The notes under the pieces are model-generated. The model was given only the letters and a program-made list of their open reading frames with translations. It ran no database searches and was not told where the DNA came from. DNA of 64,000 bases from Melieria omissa. Taxonomy: Eukaryota; Arthropoda; Insecta; Diptera; Ulidiidae. Of this stretch, positions 36,451 through 50,200 are shown piece after piece (positions within the stretch are counted from its first letter, which is position 1; each line of letters opens with the position of its first letter). Position numbers and translations under genes: made by a program. The DNA is taken from positions 151,023,920 through 151,087,919 of the forward strand of contig OZ020267.1 in assembly GCA_963971225.1 (NCBI GenBank), given 5' to 3'.

Positions 36451-36479
36451 TTTGCTAATTGATGTAGTTTTGTTGTGCA

Positions 36480-39050
36480 GTGGTAGATTTTTAATAGTTG
36501 GTAGTTGTAATGGTAGTTTTGTAGCTACTAAAAAAAATATGGGGAGTGAAATAAATAATTAAAAAAAAAGAAATAAGTTTTAAATTAAATTAAAATTTTT
36601 GCTGACAAGTTTCGCATTGTGTTCTGTAGTTTAGTAGTTCTGGGTTTAAATAATTAAGAAGTTTAATAGTTGTGTGTCAAAGAAATTTTGTCAGTTCTTC
36701 TTCTTGTTATGTATGTATGCGGTTTTTGTAGCTGAGAAATTTAGTAATCTTGCGTCGTAAAAATTTTGTGTTTTAAAAATTATGTAGCTGAGAGTTTAAT
36801 AGTTCTAATTCAGTAGTTTTGTGACTGAGTTCTTTAGAAGTTTAGTAATTTTGAAGTAGAATAGCTGAAAAATTGAATAGATTTGCGACATTGAAGTCTT
36901 CTAGAATTGTTAATGATAAGTTTAGTAATCTTAAGACAATGGTTTTGTGACCGTGTTCTTGAGAAGTTTAGTAATTTTGAAGTACAACAGGTGGTAAGTG
37001 GATTAAATTCGGGACATTGTAGTTTATTATAATACAATAGCTGAGAAGTTAAATAGATTTGCAACATTGTAGTTTTCTGGAATTGTAGTTGATCAGTTAA
37101 GTAGTTTTGTGACTGAGTTCTTTAGAAGTTTAGTAATTTTGGCTGAGAAATTGAATAGATTTGAGACATTCTAAATTTCTAGAATTGTAGGTAATCAGTT
37201 TATTAATTTTTGTCAGTGGTTTTGTGACCGAGTTCTTTGTGACTCAGTTCTTGAGAAGTGTAGAAATTTTGTAGTAGAATAGCTGGAATGTTGAATAAAT
37301 TTGGGTCATTGTAGTTTCCTAGAATTGTAGTTGATCAGTTTAGTAGTTTTGTGCCACTGGTTTTGTGACCGAGTTCTGGAGATGTGTAGAAATTTTAGCT
37401 ACAGGAATAGAATAGCTGAGAAGTTGAATAGATTTGCAACTTTGTAATTTTTTAGTAATGTAGTTGATAAGTTTAGTAGTTTTGTAACTGAGTTCTTGAG
37501 AAGTTTAGTAATTTTGAAGTAGAATAGGTGGTAAGTGGAGTAAATTCGGGACATTGTAGTTTATTTTGCAGTTGGGAAGGTGAGTAATTTTGTGTCATAG
37601 TTGTTTTGCAGTTGAGTAACTCCAATCTAAAGTAGATCCATTTAATGCAGTTTGGTGGTTGAATAGTTGAGAAGTACAAAAGATTTAATACACTCAAGCT
37701 TCTAGTTTTGTAGCTAAGAAGTTTAGTAGTTGTGGATCATAGAAGTTTTGTAGTGAGTAGTTTAATATCTTAGAGATATTATCGCATATCTTAGAGATAG
37801 TTGGTAAGTTGAATAGATTCACGACACAGTAGTTTTGTGGTTTTGTAACTCAGAAGTAAAAAGTTGGATATATAGAAAAATTTAGTATTTTTGTAGTCTT
37901 TGAGTAGTTGATCGACTAATATTTTTATTCGATTTGCAGCATGGAAGTTTGATAGTTCAATAGCTAAGATTTTGAGTAGTTTTATTACAAAGAACCAGTT
38001 TTGTAGCTGTGAAGCTGAAAAAAGTTAAGTAGATTAATCTATCTTAGTCTTTAGAAGTTTAGTAATTTAGTGTCATTGTAGTTTTGTAGCTGATTAAGTA
38101 ATGAATTCAATAGTTTTGCGACATGGAAGTTTGGTAGTTGAATAGCTGAAAAGTTTAATAGATTTGGAACACCGATACAGTTTTGTGGTTAAGAAGTTAA
38201 GTTACAGAAGTTTTCTGTAATTGTAGTTTTGTAGTTGAGCGACCAATATTTTTATTAGATTTTCGGCATGGAAGTTTGATAATTGAATAGCTGAGATTTT
38301 GAGTAGTTTTATGATACAGATCCAGTTTTGAAATTTTAAAAATTTAAAAGATTGAGATGGATAGAAAGTTTAGTGATTTTGTGTCATTGTAGTTTTGTAG
38401 CTGAATAACTAAAAATTTTGATAATTGAATAGCTGAGAATTTGAGTCGTTTTATGACACAGACCCAGTTTTGTAGCTGTGAAATTTTAAAAATTAAAAAG
38501 ATTGGGATGGATAGAAAGTTTAGTGAGTTTGTGCCATTGTAGTTTTGTAGCTGAATAACTAACAAATTTAATACATTAGCGACATTGAAGTTTAGTAGTT
38601 CAATAGCTGAGAAGTTTAACAGATTTGACACAGTTTTGTAGCTTAGAAGTTTAGTTGCAGAAGTTTTCTGTGATTGCAGTTTTGTAGTTTTGTAGTTGAG
38701 TGACTAACATTTTTAATAGATTTACAACATGAGAGTTTTGTAACTGAATAACTTTGTGACACAGACAGATAGTTTTGTAGTTGAAAAGTTGTAAAAGTTT
38801 GATAGACAGAAGAGATTCAAAAAGAAGTTCTGTAGTTTTGTGTCATAATAATTTTTTAGTTGACTGATAAATATGTTTTGTTACCTGACAGAACAGGGGG
38901 TTTTAGTTTATGAGGTTAAATAAATAAAATGTTTTTTGAAGTTTTTGTGGATTTGTAGTTAAGTATCTTGGAAGCTTAGTAAATTTGGCACATAGCAGTT
39001 AAATAATTTTGTAATAAAATAGCTGAATAGAGAAATAGGTTGGTCACTTA
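36480..39050. repeat. degenerate minisatellite, about 2.5 kb
   Basis: Short words such as GTAGTTTTGTAGCTGAGAAG and TTTAGTAATTTTG recur dozens of times with many substitutions and indels. A higher-order unit of about 150 bp is seen near the end: GATGGATAGAAAGTTTAGTG occurs at 38356 and 38506. Minus-strand frames rich in Leu, Asn and Gln are artefacts. Confidence 0.85.
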
Positions 39051-41340
39051 CCTACTAACTATTAACATTTCTGTATGTGAGAAGTTCCGTAAATTTATTG
39101 TTGGTACATGGTGCAAGTTATTTGTGACACAGCCGCTTTGTAGTTGAATAATTAAGGTACAAATTAGACTGTTTTTTATCATCAAAAAGTATTAATTTCT
39201 ATAGTAATGTGCCAGAAAAATGAACACGTTTGTAGTTTTGTGTTAACATAATTAATGAATATAGATTCCTGTTTGTCTTTGCAATGCTAGTCGAACTCAT
39301 AAAATCCATTACAGGTCGCCGCTTGGTGACTACGGAAATGACGCACAGCACGCAGAAACCATGACCATCATTACAACAACAACACAAGTACAACCAAAAC
39401 AACACCACTAACCAAAACATTAACTACAATTTGAAATTAATTTCATAACGATGATTAGAAACACGCCCACTCACCACTGGCCAGCAACCAGCGACCGAAA
39501 GATTCGCACAGCAATGCTGCGTTGCAAGTGTGAGTGCAACTGCAACTGTTGCATTGCTAGTTGCAACCATTTAATTGAAACTTTTTTACTTTTGCCCCAA
39601 CACAGAGGCATCGTCAATGATGTTTGCCTGAAGTTGTTTGTCTACTGGCAGCAGATCGAATAGTGATGGTATTCACAATCTAAGGTAAAAGAGGAAAGGT
39701 TTGGCGAACAGCAATAAAGTTTATGAATTAATGAATAAATTTGAGTCATGTTAGAAAATAGTAAAAAATCAGAAAATATGTTGAGTTTACTTATTGCTTA
39801 CTTATTATTCTAACTATTCTTGCTCTTCTGTTCAGCACATTTGCACCGCATCGTGAATGCCACCAATGTTTGTTTACCTCTGCTGCGTATCGATTGCAGC
39901 ATTACGGATGGAAAAAAAGCAAAGAACAAACATCGATTCCATTTCGAATGCAATCGCTGGCGTAGATACAAATCGGGCGGCTACATGTCGGCCCCGTCGG
40001 CCGCAATCAGAGAAATGAGTTGCAGAAAAATATCGCCGTTTTAATTGTTGCACAACGGGCCGACGCTCGATTGCGCGATTGTGCGGCGTTTAATTGAGTT
40101 TGGTGGCGGCGGGAATTTATGGCCGATTATTTTTCATGATGTAATATTTGCGCTCACTGACGGCCGGTAATTGGGCGGCGACGCGAAGGACCCGTTGCGG
40201 CTGCGCAACGACGCAACTGTGGGTGTAACTGTGCTCAGAAGTTGGATAATCGTTGAGCCGCAAGTTGCTGTGACTAGGCGCTGGCCGGACAGGTGCTGCA
40301 GCGAGGGCAATGCACCGAAGCGTTGGAGCCTAGTTGAAGGTTCGAGTCAACGGTTGCTATGCATTGAAGGAGCAAACAGGATTGAAGAGGTCAACGGTAT
40401 CTTTGGATGTTTTGTTATATTGAAACTTTGAGATTCTGATTTTAGTGATTATTATATATTTTTCATTTTGTCTGACTTTTCTATGAGAAATATCTGCAAA
40501 CCATAATAACAGAATAACAAATACTAACAATAACCACAAATAAATTCCCTTTCAAAGCCAGTCTTTTCTTCTTATTCCTCACTTCCTTTTAGCAAATCGG
40601 CATTAAATTTGTTCTGTTGCACCCGAAATGCTTTGTGGCAACATATGAACACTTGATCGTTTTTTAATATTATCCTGCATGATCCCCTCGCATGCTCGAA
40701 TTTGTTTCATTGCATTCTTTGCTTGACTACTTTTTATTATTATTAAGTATTTTTTCTTTCTAATGCGGCATATGCGGCCATTGTTTCGCTTTCGATTGTG
40801 CACGAAAATATGTTGCAATGTTGCAATATGTGCGCCGATTTCAATGCCACAACATGTGGAGATTATAACCGCAAGTTGCTGTTGTTGTGGCCGTTGTACG
40901 AGTACACAAAATGTGCAGTTTATGGATTTTGTGCAAAAAGAGTTTCTTTTTCAATAATGGTTTTTGAAGGACATAGAAAAGGGAACTGATTGCCTTGAAA
41001 TCAGCAAAACATATGGAGGCTTTGTAGAATTTTGCAGCTATTGAAGCGCGCCACAGCTGCTGGAGTGTGTTGAGAAAAGTGTTCATGAAGAGCGCTGAAT
41101 TGTTTTAATAAGCACTGAACTCATGTAATTATACTGAAGGGTTTAATGAAAACAATGTAGAATTTTTCATATAAAATGTGCACGAAAAGGGGTAAAGTGA
41201 AGTAAATGTAATAATTGTTAAAATATTAATTTAAAAAATGTATAAAAAATATGATGTTGGGAAATTCTAATTTAATCTAATTCGAGAGAAGCCAACCTGG
41301 TTTAAAAACAATATAATCATTTAAGCCTCCACTAATAACT
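39051..41340. other. intergenic unique sequence
   Basis: G+C-richer blocks at 39290-39660 and 39830-40370 lie between A+T-rich stretches. No gene is supported. 41100-41340 shows nothing. Confidence 0.35.
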
Positions 41341-41344
41341 CTTT

Positions 41345-41884
41345 CAAAGTCTGTTTCGACAGGTCGACTGTTTCTTCGGCAAAAGTGGTCATGTGGCTAC
41401 TGTGGCGTTAGAGCAACGTAGAACGGTGAATTGTGGATGGTACACAAAAAATTGTTTGACAGAAGTGTTGAATGAAATACGGAAAAACAACCGCCGACGC
41501 CGAATCATTCTTCACCAGGACAATGCGCGTTCTCACACATCGGCTTAAAAAACCGGCTGTTTGATCGACCAAAACATCGATTTAATGGGCCATCCACCAT
41601 ATAGCTCTGACCTAACACCCAATGACTTGTTTTTATTCCCGCACATAAAAAAAATTGCTTGGTCAATGATTTTCATCGCCAGAAGATGCTGCTGAAGCAT
41701 TCAAAAACCATGTTTTGGAAGTGTCTCAATCGGAGTTGGAAAAGTGCTCCGACAATTGGTTTGAGCGCATGTAAAAGTGTATAAATCTTCTAGGAGAATA
41801 CTTTGAAAAGCAATAAAACCATTTGTGATGATTACAAAATGCATTTTCATCCTTTTTGAAGAAATATAAAAAGTAACCCTCGTA
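41345..41884 (+). pseudogene. mariner-family transposase relic, 3' half
   Basis: The plus-strand frame reads WYTKNCLTEVLNEIRKNNRR, then RIILHQDNARSHTSA, a stop, then IDLMGHPPYSSDLTPNDLFL and FP. It contains the second and third catalytic Asp of a mariner (HQDN and YSSD). Later frames are broken. The 3' terminus GTAACCCTCGTA ends at 41884. The 5' half is missing. Confidence 0.85.
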
Positions 41885-43985
41885 TATGTTTTTTGTAAAA
41901 AATAATTTAAAAATCTTGAATTTGTTTCAACAGAATTGTTGAGATTTTTTTTAGTACAGTTTCAACTCAAAAGCGATTTTTGTCGCCAAGCAAATATAAA
42001 TGTTTTATGTATCCTTGAACGTATTTTAATACAAATAAACATTTTTGGCCACATACAATTTTTGTTATTCTTTTCACCACAATTTCACACATTTCTCAAC
42101 ACATACTCAACTCTTCCCCTTTCAACTCTCAACACCCAGTTCCATGTTACTGACAAGAAGTTGCTTCCCTTTTTCGTTGGAACCCATATGCGCGTCGTCT
42201 GTCGCCCGTCGTTCGAGCGATAAAATGCCAATAATATCAAATACTCAAAAGCGTTTTCTCATTATTCGAAGTGATGACGCTAATTAGACAGCAGCCGTTA
42301 GCAAAAAGGATACTGAGAAGCAGCAATGAAAAGAAAGAAAGTCCCTGAAAAAACAAACGCACCAGCATGCCACAAATACGCCACGATTCGAGTGCGGCCC
42401 AAAACCCATTGAATTAATCACGTCTGCTTGTGATTTAAAAATATCTTATCCGCTGCATGCGAACAAACATGCGAGCAATGTGAGGATTTTTCGCTCCTTT
42501 GCTGCTTTGCTCTTGCGGAGACGTCATTCGATACGTTTGCGCTAACTCGATACTTTTCTGCTGATATTATTAGTATTTTTTTGCTCGTTTTATTGTTGCT
42601 GTTGCTGTGCATATTGTGCACAATTTTTACATAATTTCACATAATTCTGCTGATTGCTTGTTTCTAAAAAAATACCAACAACCACAGACAGGGCAGCAAC
42701 AATGACATGCAACACAAGTTAGACAGACAGACAAAGCAGCAATTTTGCTCGAATGCAACACGATATCTGAAGAATTGTGTGTTATCCTTTCGTACGTGCG
42801 CGCGTTTCTAGGCGATGTACATACATATTTGTCAGTGTATGTGTGTAGTGATTTTTGCTGATGGCTGTGAGTAGTTGGTAGTTGGTAATGCGGGCTCGCA
42901 CAAGTCTAGTGAGGCATAAAGATGTCGGTTCGTCGGTCGTCCCAACTATGGCCACCACAAGTGATTATAATATTTCACCGTTATTATGAAAATGATTTTT
43001 TTTTCAGCAGCAGCCATGGCCCTTGTTGGCTATACCGTTCGCTGCTTTGTTGTTTTTGTACTCCTTTTTAAATAAAGACCACACAGTGTGTTCGAGCTTT
43101 GCGTTCAACGCTTACGGGTGCAGCAAGAATCTCATGGATGAATCTCAACAGCTGACAGCAGCTGTTGTGCATTGTTGTTGCGCAGTGACACTGGCAATTG
43201 TGGGAGTTTACTGACAGTTGGCAAAATCGCAACCAAAGTGCCACCTGTAATTGAAGACTGCGCCGATACGGCAACAAACACTCTGCACTGCATAAAAATA
43301 TATAACAGTAAAAATGATAGCAATAACAAAATCAACACAATGTTAAATCAAAAATCAAGACAAGACAACAAAATCCAGAAAACAATACAAAAATTACTTT
43401 TTGTAGTGAAAATTGCAGCAAAGCAGCAAAATAAAAGAAGAAGAAAAAACTGTTAAATCGCAACAGGAAAACCCAAGATTTACATCCGCATCAGGATACG
43501 CGTTCGCTGGCACTTCAAGTGCGCCGAGCTGGCACAAACTTTGCCGTTACAAAAAACCGCAACTTGTGCACGTTTCCTTAAGGAGATGCCAAGACGCTAG
43601 TACAGGATACATACATTAATATATCACGCACACATATATACAAAATTTACTTGTGTGTATGTGTGTGTTTTTGTGACAGTACAATGGAAGTGTACGAAGG
43701 AGAAAAAAAATGGAAATTGTTATATTATTTCTTGGAAAACGCGGCGGAAGTGCAGCAACGCTGACTGAAGTTGCCCAAGAAAGTTGCGGTTAGAATGCTG
43801 AGGGGATTTGTTTGTGCAGGCTTTGTAAGGAAATCGAAAATGTGCAAATCCTATATAGGGTGTTCTGATTTTATTAAATTAGAGTTGGAGAAAATGTGTA
43901 ATTCTTGAGAAAGATAGGAAATCAATATGGATGGATGCATGAAAAATGGTGCTTGAAGAAACACTTTTATTTGGTACTTTATCCA
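41885..43985. other. intergenic unique sequence
   Basis: 42090-42480 and 42700-43680 have mixed composition with CA/TG tracts and no supportable gene. Nothing else was recognised. Confidence 0.35.
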
Positions 43986-43989
43986 TAGA

Positions 43990-45290
43990 CATTCATACAT
44001 ATTTGCTGGTCCTGACTGACTGACTGGCTGACTGACTGAATGATTCATTATCGCCCAGTCCAAATCGCTAAAGCTACAAATACGAAATTTAAACTCTAGA
44101 TACATCTTGAAAAATGAACCTTCGCTAACGGGATTTTTATAAATTCGTGTTCTAAAAGGGCAACACATGGGTTAAGGTGTTGAATGAAGAAACGCGATTT
44201 AATTGGCCTTTTGATTTTAAATTTGGAGAAAACATTGCAAATCAAAAGTATTTCAACACGTATTTTTAAGTTTTTCTTAAATCAAAATTTAATGGGTTGA
44301 ATCAAGAGTTAAAGTTCGTATACAGAAAGAACACGAAAAAACCCTGAACCGATTGGCCTATGAACTTTAAATTTGTTGAAAACTCTTGGAACCTAATTTT
44401 TTTTGAAAATCAAAACTTAAAGGGGTGAACCAAGGGTTAAACGTTTGTATGAAAAAAAAGTTTCTTTGAAAAAACCCCTGAACCGATTGGCCTACTGGCT
44501 TAAAATTTGATGCAAAACCCTTGAAATCTCATTTATTTTGAAAATCGAAACTTAAAAGAGTGAACCAAGGGTTAAAAGTTTCTATTAAGAAACCTGATTG
44601 GCCTATTGACTTCAAATTTGGTGCAGAATCGTTGAAATATCATTTTTTTTCATTTTTTTTTAATCAAAACTTAAAGGGGTGAACCATGGGTTAAACGTTT
44701 CTATGAAAAAAAAGTTTCTTTGAAAAAAACCCTGAACCGATTGGCCTTTTGACTTTAAATTTGGTGGAAAACTCTTGAATTCTCTTTTTTTTTTAAAATC
44801 GAAACTTAAAAGGGTGAACCAAGGATTAAAAGTTTCTATTAAGAAACCTGATTTTTTACGCCTTTTACACCACCTTAAAACTTGGTGAAAGTACCTCAAA
44901 CGGGAAATAATTAATGTTTTTAAAATTTTCGAAGATCGAAATCTGACAGGGTCAACAAAGGATTAAGAATTTGTATTAAGAAATTGTAAAAAACATGAAT
45001 TCAAACTTGGTAAAAAGTAGGTACTCTTAGTGATTCAGTAAGTGTTTTTTATTTTTTCGAAAATAGAAAACTGACGGGATCAACTACGGGTTAGAAGGTT
45101 GTATTGGGAAATATGACTTTAAATTTGTTGAAAGCACTTAAAATGAGAAATAATTAGATAAGTATTTTACCATAAAAATCTGAGGGGATCAACAAAGAGT
45201 TAAGAAAAACCTGATTTCTTGGCCCCATTGACTTCAAACTTACGTGCAAAGTCGCGGGGTCCTGCTATTGGTTAATAAGTTGAACTATCA
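43990..45290. repeat. tandem array of ~130-bp degenerate units with CTGACTGA leader
   Basis: After a GACTGACTGACTGGCTGACT leader near 44015-44040, units recur at about 130-bp spacing. Each holds a GATTGGCCT(A/T)TTGACTT box, a TTAAATTTGGTG box, a GAAAATCGAAACTTAAA box and a GTGAACCAAGGGTTAAA box. About eight units are visible to 45290, decaying to the right. A 975-bp element lies 0.3 kb downstream. Confidence 0.8.
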
Positions 45291-45564
45291 TTGTGCTTAG
45301 ATACAATGGGATCGAATTGGTCCATTTCTAGCAGTGCCATTCATAAAAATTTATAATTAATATGAAAAATCTGACTACAACTAATGTATTCACTTTGATA
45401 TTCAAACTCAAAAAATTATTTGAAATGTTTGCACTAAAATTCGGAGTTCTAAAAATGACTCATTGTGAGCACCTTTATGTAGGTAGAGGACTGCCTGTTA
45501 CTAGATATTACAGACAACAAACCAAATAGACTTCTCGATAAAGTTTAGCAGAATCGAAAATGTA

Positions 45565-46539
45565 AGGGAGAGGGCTGGGGTGTGAACCGGGTTTTGTTTT
45601 TCGGCTCTAACTTTTCTCAGAATAAAGATATCGAAAAATCGAAGATACCGTTGGAAAGGTGAATATATAACGCAACTTTGTTATGAAGACAGATTACCGT
45701 TTTGATTGAAATTTAACTCTCTACGTCCAATTTTCTAAGAACGTGATTTTTCGCTTTTTCAAAAAAGTGGCTGGGTTGTGAACCATCTGGAAAATCCCTA
45801 TTAAAGTCAGAAAATACGAAGAAAACACCCATAATTTTTAAGTACATTGAGAATTTATTTAATCAGGAAGCCTCAAGAGGTGAAAAAAAGTTATAATGAC
45901 GCCTCTTAGGCCAAAAAATCGCAATGAATGAAACTGCTCAATTTTTTAAATTTTCATCCTAATCTGTGTCGGAATGTTTGCATGTGAAATACGAACGTGT
46001 TCTCGTATTGGCTCACTTCAAGTGAACACAACGAAATCGAGTTAAATTATATAAAATGACTTTATTTTAATATATCCGTCCATATTTGACAGTGTTAGAA
46101 CAAATGTAGTACGAAAAACAGGTGGTTCATAACCCAGCCACCTCAGTGGTTCACAGCCCAACCACGATGCCATTTTGGAAACTTTAAAATAAACGACACT
46201 TCCAATCATAATTCGACATAAACAAATATTGCATCGTAAAATAGAATCAAAACACTAAATAAACATGTATTACACTGACCTTTTTGCAATAAGCTCAGTC
46301 ACTAAGATAGCACTTTAAAAAAAAGCCAACAAGTTTTCGCAGTCGATTTTCAAACACGATGTCTTTCAAACTCGATTGCTGCCACAAGCAATACGTGTTT
46401 GTACTTCGGTGTAACCACAGAGCAGAGTCATATCATAAGACAAAATTGACAGTTGAAAGATTGGCGATATGTCAATTAGGGAAAGAAAAAACGGCAATGG
46501 TTCACACCCCAGCCTGGTTCACAACCCAGCCCTCTCCCT
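45565..46539. mobile_element. 975-bp non-autonomous TIR element, copy 2 (TA target duplication)
   Basis: Same length, orientation and ends as the copy at 504-1478, flanked by TA at 45563-45564 and 46540-46541. By eye I found one difference between copies (G at 987, T at 46048). The near identity points to recent movement or gene conversion. Confidence 0.88.
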
Positions 46540-46899
46540 TACATTCTGCTGCGTGACTTAACATAGACTAGATAGGAATGTAGACCCCAAACAGTGGCTG
46601 TGGCGTTCATATTCATGTAATATCTTTTCAGATTCATCGCCACAGTTTCTGCTAACATCATAAGATGAGAGGAATAATTTTAAGAACAAAGACCTTATTG
46701 CACAGTGTTTTGTGATGATTCCAATGCGCAATCTGATAGAAATAGGACTCAGCTATTACATATACCTTGTCTTTCTTATGGGTAATCTTGTCCACATGGT
46801 TTCGTAAGCGCCTCAATCAACAACTCCTGTTTCGGAAAGATTAAAAATATTTTCTCTCGCCTATGGTCAGGTAAGTAAATATTATTCTTTATAGAGTTT

Positions 46900-47225
46900 G
46901 ACCCACAAATGGTCGAACACAATGGGGCAACGATGCTCCAAGGTTTTCTTTCCAGCTTACTCGGAAAGGAAATCCAGGTACCTAATTGACCTAAGCAGAA
47001 ACGAGCTCAAGGTCATGACGGGGATGCTAAGTGCACACTGTATGGAGGTAATACAGACGATTTGTCTGAAATGAATCTAAGGAAACTAAAGGAGTTCCAT
47101 TGGAGGAGATAACATTGAAGGACACGAACTCCTCCAGTAACGTAGAGGGACACAGTAATTCACTACTTCGACGCAGTGTATCGGGCAGGTGTTGTCCGAA
47201 TCCCAAATCTAATCTAATCTAATCT
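46900..47225 (+). pseudogene. non-LTR retrotransposon 3'-end relic
   Basis: Plus-strand translation shows HWGNDAPRF-like sequence, then DLSRNELKVMTGMLSAHC, the region before the C-terminal zinc knuckle of jockey-like ORF2. The downstream 3' tail ends in AATCT repeats at about 47208-47226. Frames are broken. Confidence 0.6.
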
Positions 47226-47229
47226 TGAA

Positions 47230-50200
47230 ATGAAAAGATTTGCGCAAGAAAAATCAATGGCATTCTACACTTGTGCCACTTGTCTTCCTGCTCATTTCCC
47301 TTAGTCACCCTGTATGAAGTTTCTCAAATTTATAGCACCTTATTGCAGTTTGTCTTAGTTCGTTGGGTACTCCTATGTACACACATACACACATGTATTT
47401 GCATTGTATGTATGAGTGCAAGATGAAATAAGTGAATGCGCAGACATTGTTAAAGGTTTTTGAAAATTTTATAATTAATTTTCTGGTTAAAATGATTTCA
47501 TGTGTGGGATATGTGTGTGTTGTGTGTGCGGTGCGCTTTTGCAATCAGAAAAGTTAACACAAGCCAACGAAACAGGAAGAGAAATCTGCTATTGTGTCGT
47601 GTTTGCACACATGGATTGCATATCAGATTGCAGTAGTGTGTGCTTCACACGTGGGCACAGGACTCGATGTGTGCTCACTCGAGCTGGCAGTTTTTGTATT
47701 ACGGCACACAATGCCCACATTTCATTATTTTGCTAAAATTTTGCATTTTAATTGATCTTTAGTTATGGGAAAGTTGCAATGAACTGAACTATATTGAAAA
47801 TCATTTCTATAAAAATTCTTCATAATACAAATAATTATAGAAAAAACTCACAATAATAGAAAAGCCATTACACACAAAATCACTTAAAGGTCTTAAATTC
47901 AATCAACCCATGAAATCCGCCAGTGACAACATTATTAATCGAAACTGCGCATTTGCACAAAATCACTTATTAAAAATCCATTTATCTTGTTCCAGCTTTA
48001 GAATTTTACACTAAATGCAAGCTTCAGATTCAATTCAATGAATAAATATTTAAGTAAACAAAAAACTAACATTTTCAAATCAATCCCTCCGCCTTTTACT
48101 ACTCACTCACACATGCACACTCGCATCGAGAACGAGTAAAGCATGGCGCCATGACTTGGCGCAATAGGCAAACATCCCGATTTTCGGTTAGAATGCGGCT
48201 CAAGGCGGCTTTCATCCTCACTCATTATTATTCCGTTTGGCTGTTTTTATATATATTTCCATTTTTACGTTTGCAATCAATTCATTTTGAGATATGAAAA
48301 ACTCTTTTTGTGGCCAAGCCATGGACGAGATATCCTCGTCTCTGGCGGCCAAATTTACATGTGAGTGAGTGGCCGAAGCGTTTCTACCACAGTGAGTGAG
48401 TGCGTGAGTGACGCAAGTCAAATTGCAGCGTCATGTCGTTTTCAAGCGTAATGGCGCTGCGGCTGCTGTTGGCGGCCGCTTTCTTCTTGCCGCCTCTCTC
48501 TCTCTGCACTCATCGAACCATTCATACTTACATCCTGATGGCGCTGCATCACGTGTTACATACAGTTTTTTACAAGTTATATTAGATGCGTTCTCGTTGA
48601 AATTTCGCTCGCCCTTTGTTGGTGCGTTTTGCAGAAGTCATTGCCGGTGATCCATCTTAATTCTTTCAACAATCAGTCGTTGTATTTTCCTCTTGACGCA
48701 TGCATTGAAATTCGTTTGCATTTTAATTTGTCAGCGTTGAGAAAAGTGACGAAGAAAGCCAGCAATGGAAATGGCATAGAGACGGGCGCACAAATTGTCC
48801 AACACGCTGATCGATGACAATTTTATTGAGCGGCAACTGCAAGCGGTGGCGTGTTCTGGCGCAGGCGCAGGACCGGAAGCAAAACAGGGGCCTTTGTCGG
48901 GGGAGAGAAAACAATTTAGATTATTTTAACAAATTTCAGTTGGATTTTTGTTGTTTGGTTGTTATATTTGTAGCACAATTATTTTTTTAACAAAAAAAAA
49001 TTTATATTTTCAAGTTTTCGAAACCTTTCCTATATTAATTTATATTTCTATACAATTTTTCTAAATTATTTTAACCGTTATGACTCCAAAGTTGCCTGAG
49101 AGCAACTTGACCCATTTGTCATCTTATAGCAACAGCTACAATTGATTTATGGGTTTAATTTAAGTAGGCACCAACAAATTAATAATTTTAGAAGTGAATT
49201 CAAAACAAATTACCAAAATTTTACTGTTATCCCCAAAATAATTTCTAATAATTTGCAGCGATATCAGGAAAAGTTTGTGTTCTCATTGAAGTCTACGAAT
49301 TGGGCGCGTTTGATCAAAACCCTGTTTCTTTAATAATAGTTAAATAAAATCAAATTTGTCAATCAATTTTGTATTTTTCCATAAATATTAAGTAATTTTT
49401 CTATTCTATTCTATTTTTAAATTTTGTATCAATAATTAACAAATATTGATACAAAAGATATTTAACCCGTTTTAAGCTAAAAATGTTCAAAAGTAAACTA
49501 GCTCTAGAACTCTAACAAAGAGGCGTGGCCACTTCAAATGTCGTGTGTACATTTCTTAGGCAAATGTTTCATGGTTTAAATACCAAAAAGTAATATCGAG
49601 ACACAGAATAAAATTAGGAGTCGAAACGGTTAATTAACAAAAACTTGTAACTACCTCAAAATCTTCATTTAATCATTGTTGTCATATTTTTATTTATTTG
49701 AAAAAATCTTAAATCTTCACTTACTCAATCACTACATGGCGCCCTTCGAATCTCACCACAGCAACTCCGCTCCCGCTTGCCTTCAGACATTTTAATCCGT
49801 TACACCAACAGTGCGCTCAGCACTGTGCTACGCAAATACACGTCAAAATCTGACAGCTCAAAACTTTGCTCTTTGAAAAGACACACAAATACAAATGCGC
49901 AATCAATTCTCGAACGTGTTTTGAAAAACAAAAATCCGAAAATAAAAAAATACCAAACGAACACAACTTGTGTCACAAGCCCAACACACAAAGTGCGCCT
50001 CCGATTTTTAGGCAAATCCCAAACCCAAAATCAGAAAAGCGACAAGGCAACCCTTTCCCTCAACGGAATTTCACGCATCCAGAAAAGGGAAGCAAGCGGC
50101 AGCAAAGGTGATACGTCATCATGATTCGCAAATTTGCCACATGTGTCCTGCTTTTTGTTGTTCGGCTGCGTGCATAAATTTTAAAACTGCATTGCTTCAT

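Noticed and set aside
38344..38631. 95-codon minus-strand frame with repeated LLNF/QLQNYN words
   Set aside because: It is a by-product of the degenerate minisatellite.
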